From positions 103,251,812 to 103,315,811 of the forward strand of contig CM034546.1 in NCBI GenBank assembly GCA_020055645.1: a stretch of 64,000 bases of DNA, given 5' to 3'. Source of the DNA: Tomocerus qinae. Its lineage: Eukaryota > Arthropoda > Collembola > Entomobryomorpha > Tomoceridae. Positions 50,501 to 64,000 of the stretch are shown one piece after another. Below the pieces are notes generated by a model, which saw only the letters and a list, made by a program, of their open reading frames with translations, did no database searches and was not told the DNA's origin. Position 1 is the stretch's first letter, and every line of letters begins with the position of its first letter. The translations under genes and the position numbers were made by a program.

Positions 50501-53290
50501 GTGCTTTGGATATTCTATAAGTAGAACATTCTCTGGCTAAACTAATGTATTTAGACGAAGATTTGAAGAACACAGTCTGTGGCAGTGTCATTCGTGTTGG
50601 AGATGCCAGAGCATGGCATGCCAAGTTGACAAAGGCTTATCTCTAATATTATAGAACCTACTCCGGATACGTTTAGTAAGAAAATTCTAGTGGGCTTTTG
50701 GTAATGTGATGTGATGTAAGTGAGCCGCGTCTTTCGTCTGAGAAACAAGAGAATCTTTCTCCGTACGGAACAGACGACTCCTTTCTGTCCTCTTGTTCTG
50801 AAATCTGATATTTCGCTTGTGTGTGTGTGAGGTTGTGCGGTTCCGTGTACGGCGAGGGTGAGCCTATACATGGCATGCACATGAGAAACTTTTCAATCTC
50901 ACATTTTTCTTTCTATTGTGCCAAGATGCATGTTTTCAAAGGGGAGACAGGAGTTGGAGAGTATGTTGACAACCAAGAAAAAATCAGAGCTTTTTCTTCC
51001 TTACACGTACACTACCCGACCCAATACCCAAAAATACATACTCGGACCGACTTTAGTCTACTTTTCATGCTACTCAAACACTAAAAACCATATTGCATGT
51101 GTAAGATGTGAATGGAGGTATCTTTGCTATTCCACGATGTATATATAGATAGATGGTCCTTGGACTGGCACTTCAATTTAAGCATGCTACTCCTACTTCC
51201 ATTTACTATAGCGCTCAGGCTATCCGAATGCTGACAAATTATCCAACCAGTATAAAATGTCACGAGATTGATCCATCATAATCATTGTTCGGACGCGTGG
51301 GAATTCCTTGAGTGTAACACTTGTGGTTTTCAGATGGAAAAGCAATCTTTACCATCCCTCATCCATGGAGAATCTGGATAAACACTGTAATGGACTCATG
51401 TGCAATTTCCACTCGCATATTTACTATTTCTACACACACACTACCCAAATGCACTTTCCAACTTGCATTCAAATGTCACAGTTAAATCTCTACATTTCAC
51501 ACACTATGAAACCCTGTAGGTCTATCCATAGTAATATCCTTTTGGTTTTCTTATAAAACCTTATGGTTCACAAATCAAAATAATAGGTAACTTTCAGTTA
51601 TCTTTGAGCACATGGTGTACGACAGATAATATGTATTGTACTCGAAAATAGGAAACAATTAATCCAAAAACAATTCAGAGACTCTTGCTAAATGTAATGA
51701 ATATTACGTAATTTGATTTATTGAAATAATAGGTCCATAACTGTCTGGTATTTCATCCATCCTTTGTATCTTACCATTTTGATATTTGTTGGATGATCGG
51801 CTGGTAAAGTCCATGTGGATTTAATGAGATCATTGGGAAAGTCTTAAGGAAAAAGACCTCGCATAATAAAGTAATTGACCCCTGGGATGTTACAAGAAGT
51901 CAAGGATTTGGAAAAGAATTCTTAAATAATTTCGATAAGTTCAAAGACTTTACCGGCTACTTTACACGATCATAAAACGCAGTCGGAAAGTTCTTACGTT
52001 TTTATTTCATGCTGGAAAAGACGTAAAAACCTCAAAGACGCTAAATACTTAAGTCATGTCATCGTAAGCGACAGACGAATATCGAAAGTGGTAAACGTTA
52101 ATATCCAATGTCACATCTTGTGGCTAGTGTTCATTCATGTTGATATCACCCGTGACAAACCAAATCAATATTTCGACGAAACTATTCTTTATTCAATGTA
52201 GCTTCTTTCTGAGGTTACGCTAAAAGTTTAGCAAAAAGAGAAATACTAGACCAGACACTATCATATCACCTGCAACAATAACAATTACAGGTTTTATTTA
52301 CTATTCGCAATAAAAGGTTAATTAGGTGTTACATTTACAAATACATTTCATAAAAATGGATTTTCTGTCATTGACCTACTATTAATTATTGATAAAATAT
52401 AAAAAAATATGGCCTTTTAAATCGTGTCGTACTGATCCATTACCAAACACTAATTTAGTATTAATGTAGCATTGTGAATCATCTTTCGAGATGTACTACG
52501 TAATTTCTGGTTCATTTATAATGAGCTGATACCCATTAATCCTAAAATGGGTAGCTGAAAGTTAATTTGGTATCAATCATTGTGAATATCTGTGATGAAA
52601 TCTGTAAACGACCGCCATAGTAAGTAAAGGTAACAATCAAGAAACAATTTTGTGGAATTTGTACGCATAATTTATGGGTGAATATTTTAAAAAACGTATG
52701 TACTTGTTAGAGTTAGGTGGACGAGGGATGTTTAGGTCCATTAACGGACGGTAGTGAAAGTGGAGAGAGCGAGTAACCAATTTAGGGAAAGTAGTAAATG
52801 CGATTTCTTGGCAAGTTGGTTGGAGTTGGTTCTTTATAGGAAAGAGAGATTGTCGTAGGAGTATAGGAAAGATATAGGTTAAAGTACATCACTAACATTC
52901 TGGTACAATGTGGCTAACTGTAATCGGTTTAGTGCTGTGTTCTGTGGCTGTACTTGGGCTATGCATGAGTTGGCTTTCTTAACAAAGTGCTACAAGGAAG
53001 AACTACAATAGAAACACAAACTACAAATTCTAAGTACCCATATTTGCCTTACTTGGCCGAATACAAATATCTTCCTCAGCATTGCAATCCTCCTCCGTTT
53101 CTTTACCACAGGACATTACACGTATTATGACTTACTTTACGATATAAAGTTGTACTCTGCACTTACCTCAACTCGCACTCCACATACGTATTATCAGCGC
53201 CTCTCTTATCTCCTGTGTACAAACAACTTAACAATGTACTAACTTGTGAGTTGTAAGAAGTAACCGAATATTTACTGATGTTTCTATTGC
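47570..53290. other. Gene-poor AT-rich DNA
   Basis: No gene supported apart from one weak terminal-exon candidate at 48623-48780. Open frames at 50343-50540, 50551-50880 and 51308-51556 have no family resemblance. Confidence 0.5.
48623..48780 (+). CDS. Candidate terminal exon, unknown product
   Basis: A strong acceptor (cttttttcaacag) precedes 48623. The phase-1 frame then reads VDEWNENKLKTINELITC and a Lys-rich stretch, ending INWEFGSKY at TGA 48778-48780. The composition is protein-like (charged, with Cys and Trp), but no family is recognised and no upstream exon was found. Chance is a serious alternative. Confidence 0.2.
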
Positions 53291-53292
53291 AG

Positions 53293-53441
53293 AATACATA
53301 AATAAACCTCGCGCTTTGTTATCGAGTACTACGCCAAGCCAGGGAGACGTATATTATAACAAAGCTCTACAAAGTTTTGAATTTTATCCATTTATTGAAG
53401 ATGGAGAAAAGGTCACAATTGTTTTAGAGTCTTACGAATAA
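53293..53441 (+). CDS. Candidate terminal exon, unknown product
   Basis: After a good acceptor (gtttctattgcag) the phase-1 frame gives 48 residues: YINKPRALLSSTTPSQGDVY, then NKALQSFEFYPFIEDGEKV and TIVLESYE, with TAA at 53439-53441. AATAAA overlaps the stop (53438-53443) and could be the poly(A) signal. The alternating hydrophobic and charged pattern suggests beta structure. I do not recognise a family and could not find the preceding exon. Confidence 0.3.
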
Positions 53442-53990
53442 ATAGAAAGCATACAAAGAACAAATGACACGACATTCAGTCGTATAGTTTCCTATCTGAA
53501 TCTCCAATCCCTTGTTCAGTTGCTACAAAAGGAAGCGTCTTCTTCTTACCTTACATCGTGTCAACCTAATACATTTCTCGTCGTGTTTGAATACCTCCCC
53601 ACTCTACCACATCCCTGTTAGATTACCTCCCGATGCTAGAACTAGGATAAGAATTACAAAACTTAGTCTAGACCAATAGATTGACGACTATATATAAGAG
53701 CCCTTTCCGATAGCTTTGATCTTTAATAGGTATACATGTACACATTGTATACTTCAATGATCCATATTTCTGAAAAAATTCATCTTGGAGTAAATACTAG
53801 CAGTACAAAATGAACTTCTAGTTTTGAATAATTTTGTAATACATTTATGTAAAATATACAGTATTTTTTGCAGTATTGTTGTCCCTGCTGTGTTCTTTAA
53901 GTACTTAGAAATACTGTGTACTTTTGTCAACCAAACTTGTGACTCTCTGTACATTATTATATACCATTAGAATATAGTACCATTTACCCA

Positions 53991-54150
53991 TTTGTCCGAT
54001 TTCGTTTGATTTAGTCTGATTTCGCCCGATTTTGTCTGGAGTCTTCTGATTTCGTCTGATTGCGTTCGATTTCGTTCGATTTTATTTGATTGCGTTCGCT
54101 TTAGTCTGATTTCGTTAAATAGCGTCCGATTTCGCCTGAATTTGTCCTTA
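53991..54150. repeat. 10-bp-period minisatellite
   Basis: Sixteen head-to-tail 10-bp units with consensus TTCGTCTGAT. Most differ at one to three positions, with no register shift across 160 bp. Confidence 0.95.
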
Positions 54151-57100
54151 GCTTATAATTTTAGAAACAATTGCATATCGGGGGGTAAATAGTGTTAGAA
54201 GGAGGTAGTTAGTCTAGCCGGGAGGTATTAGCATATAATCTCTTACATTTCCTGTACCGTAGTAAAGACAAAGACGTGTTTTACATAAGTACCTAAGCAA
54301 TGAATAGGTAGCTAATAGTTCCATTTTATTACACTACTACTACTCCATATCAGCCTAAGAACACTAATAAATTCATCTTATTTGGCTCACAACGTGTGAG
54401 GCTTATTCGACTTAAGAAGCTTGTGATCATTTGAAATTTGAGCTTAGAATAGCGCAATCAAAGTGACACTTTGAAATATTTCTAGTTTGAATTGCCAAAG
54501 TTAGCAATGGTGATATTATTTCGATGTTTTTGTTAATATTTGTAGAGTGAATCCGAGTGTAGTTGCCAAAGTTTGCAAGATAGCTATGAAAGTTATAACA
54601 TATCATTACTAAGATTAAAGGAGTGCATGTTAGGAGACAGTAAATATGAAAAGCAAAGAATCAAAGCAAATAAACGACAAAAGCTTCTACCTTTTCACAA
54701 AACTCAGCATAGACATCATTGTAGCGTCATATCTTGAAATGTCAATATTTAGTTTTGCAAAGCTGATTCCTGTTTTTAAGTATTTTCTTTTAGCGGTAGT
54801 ATTTTCTTTCTATCTTATGAGTTTATTTTCCCTTCCTCAATCACCATATTCAATTTCCATATTGAGATTGTATCTGTATATGACTTGCTGTAGCACCTTT
54901 TCCGTGTAATTATGGAAATTGTTTAAGATTACTATACCATTTCACTATGCTTAACTTATTACTCTACGTTGGCTGAATGTGAACAGGAGGAAAAGGAAAA
55001 GCATTTATTCTAGAACGACTTCAAGTGGAGGTGCCTTAACTTTACAGTATCAAACCAACTAGAAGAATTCGAATAAAAGGAACGTCTGATTGATTGTTTG
55101 GTAAGATCAATGGGCTTTCTGGCTTCTTTATATTTTCACTTACTCTAATCTTACTTCTCCTTTCTATGCACGGACGTTTCTTTGACTTCGTACCTCACTA
55201 CTACCAACACATGGCAAGATAAAAGGCACTAAGATTTACACATGCTTAAGTATACCAACTGTACGCTTTTCTATACAGTGCATCATTACAACGAAAGTTT
55301 CTACTTTTCTATTATGCTGACTATATGTACTTTCCTTATGTATGTGCCTCAAAGTTCGAGTTTCGACATTTATATAGAAAATACTAATAACAAAGGAGGA
55401 TTAGGAGCCAATTTAAATGTTCTTCGAACTTATTAGAAGGTAGACTCAACAATAGTGTCAGTAATTACTCCAACTATGAATCCTAAATAATGAAATACCT
55501 AATTAAAGTTGTGATATCCACTAACCATACTTTTTGTTTCTACTGCTTTTTCATACAGACACTACCTTACATTATTTTCAAGAGCTTACGGTTGTCAGCA
55601 TATAAATAATGTAATTAAAGTCAATATTAGCATTTTTCATATACTAGACCAAACGTAGGGTATCATATTGAATCTAAGCTTGTTTCAAGGAAAAAAATAA
55701 TAGATTGGTTAGTTGATTTATGAATTGACAACAAAGCTTCTCTAAATAGTTTAATAGTATTCCAATAATTTCTATTGTATTGTACAAATTGCGATATAAC
55801 TCCAGTTGCGAGAATTTGATTTTTTGGGGTAGTTGTCCTGAGGTATTATTTGCTGGGCTTTTGTGTGGGGATTTGTGTTATTGTGATGGAAGGAAAATGA
55901 CAAAAGGTTGTGACTTGTTAAGTTTGAGAGTCTTAATGTTCTTTTGGGCTGCAATGTTAACAATTTTTCAAACGATAGGAATTCTGGAAATCTGAATAAA
56001 GAGATTTTGTGACTTCTCATGGCATCATGATGTGAAAAGATTCATGGCTTAGTTCCAGTTAGGATCGATTTTCTTGGGAAAAGTACACAGATCACCGAGA
56101 GCATATCTAGTAGAAGTTTTCATTGCTTTCTCTTTGCACTCTGTTTCTTCGTACATTTGTGCATTCATTGCATCCCACTGCAAGGAAAGTTTTCCTGACA
56201 TTACATTCTGACTTGTGTGTACTTTCATTATGGCTTTCATACATTCCCATCACATACGAAGGTATCTCTGAGTCATGGTTTATGGTCGCTAATTCATGGC
56301 TCTATTCGCATTCCTCTTTGACTGGCGACTTAGATTTCTCATGTGCATTTAGAATTGCACAATTGCACGTCTGTACATAAAGGTAGGTAGGTGTGTCTTG
56401 CAACGTACAAAGGAACTGTAAATAAGTGTTCCGCTAGAATTACTTTATTTTATACGCAGTGATGCAGGATAGTGCAAATATGAGTCTTTTGCGAATTCCG
56501 AGCTACACTCTCAACATTTGCTTTATGTCCTATGCCAAAGCTCCAATTTTTCTCTCCCCGTGAACTTTTCTCAGCCCATGAGTACTGCAGTGACTCATTC
56601 CAAATATCAAGCACTAACAGTTATAATGCATCCAACTGCATCTCCATTATCATACACAAATCCGTCCTTCTTGTACAGAGTATCCAGAAAACACATAAAA
56701 CTATTCCCACTCTCCTTCATTTTTACTGCCACTTCGCTTAGCTACAACTCTCAATGTCGTTAATCTACTTCTTTCACTTTAAGTTTAGTTTTTTATACAG
56801 TTAGCCACTTTTTTGTTCTACTCCTACGTTTCCAAACCTATAAAGTAAAGTTCAACCGAATTCCCTGTATAATAAACAACAAATTCATACTATTTTCTAT
56901 CTAATCCTTCTACTAGTTCCACTTAATAATATTTTGACTCTAATCTCTTGTGAAAGTAATACCAATCGTCGAATTGTAAGCCAAAAGTTTCATTTCAACT
57001 TCAATTTATCGTTAAAAGTGACGACAATCATTTAACAAGGCAATAACCTGTGTATTTTAACGTAGCATAGCCACTATGCTAAAATGTTTAAAACTACTTG

Positions 57101-60100
57101 TGAGAATTTAATAAAATTCATTAGATGTGTTAGTAGTAGCAAATAAATAAAACTTCTCTATTTGTTCAAATAGCAAACATTCATACATTTTTTACTCATT
57201 TGAATGAATCAATACTTAGCATTATAATTGCTTGGCAAATGCATATTGTATCTTTTGTGTTCATTGAGAGTGGAAAGTTTCATTACTTGTACTCGAGCAG
57301 TACATTATAGATATGTAAAGTTGTGTGGGATGCATGTACACGTTAATTCGAGTAAGTAAGTGTGCTGTAGTTATTTATGTGTTTACTCTGTGCAGCAATC
57401 ACGGTAAATAAATTACGAGAAATGCCTTCACGGTTTGCTTAGCATTCCATATTTGTTTGCCTGCTGCAGAGTTTTGGAATCCTTGACTGTACAAAGGCAT
57501 TACATTCAACAGTGCGTACATATTTACTTACTGATACCCGCTTTTCAACGCAGTCAGCAGAAGCACCGATTTCATTCTCTAGTCGTCCCGAACCTTGTCG
57601 GTAAGGGATATGGGTATACTAACATACAGTTTCTCCCAGTCATACTCAAGTTGGCATGTGGCTTTGTATTAGTATTTGCATTTTGTATCCCAGCTTTGTA
57701 TATGTACTTATGTTTAGTTAATATGTATCGCAGCATACTACACCAAATTAGAAAACATAAATTGTGTGCCTAGCACCAACCTGCTATTTACCTATTTATG
57801 TAATACAGACCATACATACCTGAGGCATACTATCATGCAACACCTGTCTGTTTTAAAGACAACTTTACAGAGGGAAACGAATCGATTAATTCGATACGGA
57901 ATCGAATAGTGAATATACCCACTATGTAATGAAAGTCAGAAAGCCTACACCTTTCTTCGTTCTTTTACTAATTTCATTTTTAGCATCAGTTTCGACATTT
58001 TACATGTAATTTGATATCAATTTTTAAAATCCCCACAAAATTTTGTTAGAAAATATTTTGAGGTACAGATTCTATAATGTAAATATCAAATCACCCGATA
58101 ATAGTCTTAAGTTTTTATGTGAGTAATACATAAATAGGACATAGTGCTCTCACATACTTCACACTTTAAGTATTCTTTGCAGAAATTTACAATTTCTAAC
58201 AAAGCTCAGATTGAACAAGGATTTTAAGAAATGGAATCTGGGATGATAATAAATCTTCATTTGTTCTGATTTTGAATAGACATGCAAATATTAATGCTAC
58301 AAAAACAATTTATTTCTTGTCTTCTTTGGCAATGTTTATCAGAAAATTATCTCACTTTGCAGTGCATTAATATTTATGGAGCAAACTATTTATATTTAGA
58401 GTTAATAGTCTGAAGAAACTGAGAGAAATAGCGGTCCTTGAAGAATAATTGTTATTTATATAGCGTGACAGCTTCAAAGACTGGGTTTCTTTCACTTCAG
58501 AGCGGATTTCAAAGCATAACTCATATTTCCTTTCAGTTAAAAATACCAATTGAGATATATAGGGGAACAAGTGATAAAATGGAATTAATTACCAAAGGCA
58601 AATTCTGTGTCTTTGTACACTTATGTTCAACTGTATTATCATATCAAAGTAAATGATTTGGTTCTAGCACTTTGAGATTAGATGACAGTAGTAATGGTAG
58701 AATTATTTCATGAATTGTGGCTAAATAAATAGGTGGATCTTGAGATTTTAAAGGATTTTCTTTCAGAAGGGCAGGAAAGTGTGATGGATTCTTTTGAAGC
58801 AGGCAAGCAGGATTGTATTTAGTAGTTGTAAGAACATTGAAACGCCTACCATGCTCTTTTATGACAAAAAGGCTTTGTGTTCTTGCACTTATTATCGTAT
58901 TAAATAAAGTCAGAAAGATGAACTTGGTGTCAGGCTCTTCTTTCTTCTGGAGTGTGTTTGAAAGTTGAAGATGGGAAGTAGACACATAAGCACATGAATA
59001 AACATTCTTATTTGCATTGCATAGCAGTCGGTATGTGTCAGACTACAACGAAATATGATATAACTTGTAGAAAACTCAATTACCCTGTGCAAGTACAACC
59101 TTACCAAAATACTTGTTGTGCCCTAAATATACAAAGTCGCATTGCTACACAACTAAATCTCTTCACTCAAAGAACTTTGAATTTCCTAGATTTATAGCAC
59201 TATATCCTCAAGTCAAAAAATTATAGTTGAAAGAACAAAGACTTTCGTAATGAATTATTTCGTACTCTAGTGTTGCTTTCAAGTAATGCTTATTCTTATA
59301 CTTGAGGGTTTTTCCGAACTTGTTACACCGTGTCAGAAGTGGAAAAGCTAAGTGTTCTTCTTTCATGTTCTGCTACACTTACCTATATAATCCTCGAGTA
59401 CATAAATATAAGAATCAACTCCGGCAACAAGATATCTTCTCATAATACAGCACTATAAATACATAAAAAGTTGCATACATTCCCGTACAAGCGTAAAGAA
59501 TGGTTGGTTAGATTCTTTCTAAAGTATTCAGCATTTCACCATTTCCTTAAAACTGTATAAATTATGTATGCTGAGAATCCCCCAAAACTATAATCTACGA
59601 ATTATAACACTATATTCCTACTAAAATGACATAGAAAACATTTTAACAAAAAAAGTTATTAAAAACCCACTACTACTTCATTACTTACCCAACAACTCAT
59701 TTCTATTCTGCTTTAAGTTATATCCTAATGAGTAATCCAATTACTAAAGTTTGCACAATAGCCATCATTACTTTTACACTTTAACTTGCTTTGAAATGTT
59801 TTTTCTTTAATTACATCATTAAATAAATTTTTTCTTGCACAATTACATTAAAGTTTATATACTTATTGCAGATTTTATTTTGCAATGCATTGACAATGTA
59901 CCTAGGTAGTATACAATAATAAAGTTAGCTAACAGTTAACAGTTAAGTTAGCTAATATATATAGCTAACAACAATTAATAAGAAGAATGTATATGATTTC
60001 TCAAGCCAGTTATGTAGAAACTTTGGTAGAACATATAACATCAATTACACTATTGAGATGATTTCGCAACTACTGTGGGATTTATCACGAGAAAAACTGG

Positions 60101-63100
60101 AGTAATATATTTTTTAAGCGTCTGTTCCTGAATTTATGCATATAAGAGAATGTTGTGTGATTATATATTGGTTAGACATCCTTGTGAAAGAAAATCAGTG
60201 AATGGTTAAGAATGACATAAGAAGTGGATTTATGTTTTATTGCCCGTTATAAAATGAGCACCAACTGAAGAAACAAAGTGAGAAGTGATTTAGGATTTGA
60301 TTGTAGTTTGTGGAGGGAAAAGTAGGATAGTAGGTTTGTATTTAATGTTGTAAGACAAAGTAATTTTTCTGTAGTAATCTGCAATAGTTGGGTACATGCA
60401 TGTTAGAGGAAGAAAATAAAGTGCGATAAAAGTGCAGTGTAATTGGTAATTGATAACCAAAGGGAAAGGAGAGAGGAGATCGTAAATTATCTGAGAAATT
60501 GGAGGGCTGAGCACGTAGAAAATAAAATTACCTGAAATGGGCTGTAAACTTTGGAAATAACTTAGAAAAACGCTATCTCCGTGATCATTAATTAGCACAC
60601 CTTATTCTCCTCTGTCTCCGCTCTCTTTATAGACTCTACTCATACCTTTTATTGGGAAATCCTGCATTTCCACTATTGCACATTTATGGGCATAGTAGAA
60701 AGTTGTAACCCGGGTAGTCTAATGGCTAAATGTGATTTCTCACTAACTTGCGTAATGAATATTAATTGCTAGATTGCACCCATCGTCGAGTCTCTTCTGC
60801 CTTTTCCTCAGAGAGCAAAATAGTCTTCTCCTTCGACCAGAACGCCAGAGTTGACTTCACTTAAGACATTAAGGATACCCAGACGAGCCAGGAGTATGTG
60901 AAACCACTAGTATAATATACATCAGTTATGTATGGCAAAGGATTAAAAGCAAGGTAAAGGGCATTGGCAGAACGAGCAGACGATGCAACTCACACAAACT
61001 CATACATAATATGCCCACTGGATGCATTTAAATGGGACAATCAACTTTCCCCACTCAATCTCATGAGACCAATTTATAACAAACCACCATTCATATGCAC
61101 TACGATTTTTTATAGCACCTTTTAACATAACATTACAGACACTTCCACATTTTCCTATCTTACCAATAAAACCAACTCATACACTTGATATTTACCCGTA
61201 ACTGATGAAAATATTTTCTTCGTTTACTCTTAAGGTAACTAATTCATTCCATATTTATAAACCTGAGATACATACAGCGTTCTGTATTCAATCTAATTAA
61301 ATGATCCAACTTTTTTTTGCTGAACTGAGTTGCAACACTGAATATATTTTATAAGCTATGTGATCTCAAGAGGTATAATTACTCCTAACTCGCGGGAATA
61401 TGTACCGTGAAAGCTAATTCTGAGTTTCTGAGAAATCGCTAATTTATACTTAATAAACTCTAGATCATGTATTTACGATATTACGATTACATGATTTCAC
61501 ATATAGTGAAATCATTCAAGGAGTTACAAGTAAATGGGGAAGAAGATTACTAAGTCGGAATTCCCTTCAAATGATATTAGATATCCTATTTGTATAACAC
61601 TTTTCTTGAAGATATACCATATTACAACGTATTTTATAAACAGATCATATCCTTTTTTTACCTGAATAAAATGTATAGTAAAAATCTGGTTCTAGAAACA
61701 AAATATACAATACGTTGTTCATTATCAATTTCGGTTTTTGCATCAGTATATAATAAAAATATTTATTCTTATGTTCTATGTATCCATGTCTCTTGGACTT
61801 TGCGGCTTTTTGTTGCAATGCACAAACGCATAACAATAAGCCCGCCACGGGTTAAAAGTATTTTGAAAGAAACCAATAGACATGAATATGCTTTGCTGGA
61901 TGCCTATCTTTCGAAATCGAGTCACTCGTGCTGGGCTACTAGTCTTAAATATTTACTATGCTAAAAGTTTTCAGTTTTTACCTTGTTTCAACTTGCCATA
62001 TGCCATACGAATTTCGTGCTTTTGGAATTCTTTCAGGCTGCGAAAATAGAGCTTTATCAAAGAACTTATGCACGTTCATCGTATTTTTTCACACCGAAAC
62101 TTTTACCTACACTAAAACCACTTTTGGAGATGACAAGTTAATGGAAAGTACTACAGGACGAAAATAGCAAGTTTTAATGACTCCACCCTGTACACAGAAG
62201 TAAAGATCGAATGTTTACTTCAAAAATTGTAAATGTGTTAATTTTCATCACCAAAGTAGGTCATGTTGTATCTGATTAGATTGGTAGTACGTGCTTATTT
62301 ACGGGAAAGTTATTACAGTGAGTTAAGTTTTTAATTCCAATTAATTGTTGCAACATTGTTGGTTGAGTAGAGTTTGAAGGATATCTTTCTTTTTGTGTTG
62401 AAGTAGAGGCGGTTGTAATATTAAAAGTAGAAGTTGACTCTTAACTTAAGTTGGATGTGAATGTGAGAAAGTTTGTTGGAAGTAGTATTCAGTTTATCAA
62501 GAAAACATTCTTAGTTTTCATTTCTACAGTGGAATGGTGAGAAGATAGGACGCACATAGTATTAGATGCATGCGTGCTTGAATCAAGTCTAGTGCTCTAC
62601 ATATTTATAGAATACATAAAAGTAAATATAGCTCAACTGGGCAGATATATGGAATTGTAAAGTGAAGCAGAAACGCGAGTGCGCCTCCTTAGAATTTTTT
62701 AATTTAGCCAAACTTGTGAAAGGATGAGAGTTGGTAAGAACTAATTCTGTGATGCGTTTGAAGAAATCTTGGAGAGGATTTGAGATCGACGCTTCTTTTG
62801 ATCTTAAATGGGAGGAGTGAACACGAAACAGGCAGACACGCTTCTAGGGATATATAATAACTAAAGTTACTTACATTTAGAGTTTACATTGATGCAACTT
62901 TACTATCCGTCTCTCCCATCTCCGTTTCCTATCTATCACCCTCCCTTTAGCGCTATGATCTACATTGATAGCTACGTGAAGGAAAAGCACTTTTAAAAAC
63001 ACATCAGACATCACACAAACGTACTTCCGGAATATTTAAGGTATTACACAATCTTTACGAAATTGAACTATAAAAAGACTATCATAATAAAACTACGTAC

Positions 63101-64000
63101 TATTATCATGCACTAGATCCAACAAAAAAGATCAAACAAAAAATTTAACATGTACCAAGTATTCATTTAATAAGCCCCTAGTAATTGAATCCAATAATAT
63201 ATCTTTACTTCCGTTGACAATATCTAATTTCGCAATGTAGAATAATGATCAATGAGGTTAGATTCGCAACTACATCTGCTACTCCTCTACACAGAGGGTA
63301 TTTCTATACTGTTGAATCGTTATTGACAATTCTTGTAAGATGGATGAAATTTACTTGTAAAATTGTCAATAGCACATGATATTTTGTAGAATGTACATGG
63401 AGTATGTATGTACTTATAATAGTGAGCTGCTAGGAGAAGAGTTGGTGTAATCCAAACTAACGAGACAGTCGACATGGCAAAGACGAGGTTGGTTGAATGC
63501 ACAAAGAGTGGAAGGAGGGGAGAAAAAGTAAAATTCATCTGTACAAAAGTACATGATTGTACAGGGAGGGAAATCTTTGGATTTTCAATGTATAAACATC
63601 AAGTCCTGTGTGTATTTTGGTTCACTTGACTATAATATCGTATCGCATTGCATCTCTCATAGCATAGTAGAAACAACTCCCTATCTTTTGAGTATTGTGC
63701 CCTGTCTCATTGTACTTATTCAGATAAAAAGAGAAAAGTGTCGAAAGCAAAATAATAGGGTAAGAGACAGCTCCTTTTGAATAGAAGTCTTTTCATTCCT
63801 ACATCTGTAACAACTCATCCAGTTCCCAGTTCACGTTCACAATCAGCATTTAGCTGAACGTCTTCACTACAACTGTGGTACAACACTGAATATTATATCT
63901 ACACTACAGCTACCGTTAGATTAGCACAACCAGTTCAAGAGTTCAAGTCCCCTGACAAATATCTCCCTCTACCATATCACCAAGCCTAGGTTACCAATTT
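54151..64000. other. Gene-poor AT-rich DNA to the window end
   Basis: No gene is supported. The frames at 58644-58985 (-), 60290-60598 (-) and 61590-61964 (+) are the longest and carry no recognised motif. A stretch at 59915-59965 alternates GTTAGCTAA-like and GTTAAC-like words. Confidence 0.5.

Noticed and set aside
51333-51486. Acceptor at 51333 followed by an open frame reading GKAIFTIPHPWRIW
   Set aside because: It ends at a TAA without a clear donor, and no family or neighbouring exon supports it.
58644-59040. Open frame of about 130 codons on the - strand
   Set aside because: Its apparent start is GTG, no motif was recognised, and the length is within chance expectation for this base composition.
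60700-60810. tRNA-like A-box (TAGTCTAATGG) followed by a weak B-box-like string
   Set aside because: No acceptor stem or anticodon arm could be paired; at most a decayed SINE head.
61590-62167. Two overlapping + frames (124 and 69 codons)
   Set aside because: Low-complexity aromatic/Ser composition with no domain and no convincing splice sites.

Overview
The window looks like AT-rich arthropod, probably insect, genomic DNA. Two spliced protein-coding genes with canonical GT-AG introns can be read in it. Both belong to animal-wide families: neuroligin (synaptic adhesion) and RSPH3 (axonemal radial spoke). The species cannot be named from the sequence alone.

Layout. (1) Positions 1-9647, + strand: the 3' part of a neuroligin gene. 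Eight coding exons (1806-1990, 3482-3696, 3916-4033, 5127-5231, 6182-6450, 7498-7649, 8117-8428, 8683-9647) join in frame into 772 residues. They cover the C-terminal half of the esterase-like domain, a Pro/Asn/Gly-rich stalk, one membrane helix and a cytoplasmic tail of about 280 residues ending in a PDZ-ligand-like ELRV. The 5' exons lie before the window. (2) 9648-17747: probable 3' UTR, then intergenic DNA. (3) 17748-19188, - strand: a complete four-exon RSPH3 gene of 399 codons with very small introns (75, 76 and 90 bp), tail-to-tail with neuroligin. (4) 19189-39260: about 20 kb in which no gene was found. (5) 39270-47570: a dense nest of repeats. It holds four related copies of a roughly 300-bp terminal module in both orientations, 40-bp tandem arrays with an exact 160-bp higher-order duplication, a 120-bp-arm inverted repeat, a near-perfect inverted repeat with 385-bp arms, and a decayed fragment resembling a P/THAP9-type transposase C-terminus. 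(6) 47570-64000: mostly featureless AT-rich DNA with a 10-bp-period minisatellite at 53991-54150 and two weak candidate terminal exons.

The two genes have unrelated functions: neuroligin acts at the postsynaptic membrane and RSPH3 in motile cilia or sperm flagella. Nothing suggests a shared operon-like or co-regulated unit. The most unusual structure is the 39-47.5 kb inverted-repeat and tandem-repeat nest. Small exons of unknown genes may remain undetected in the intergenic stretches, because only reading frames, splice consensus and recognised family motifs could be used.
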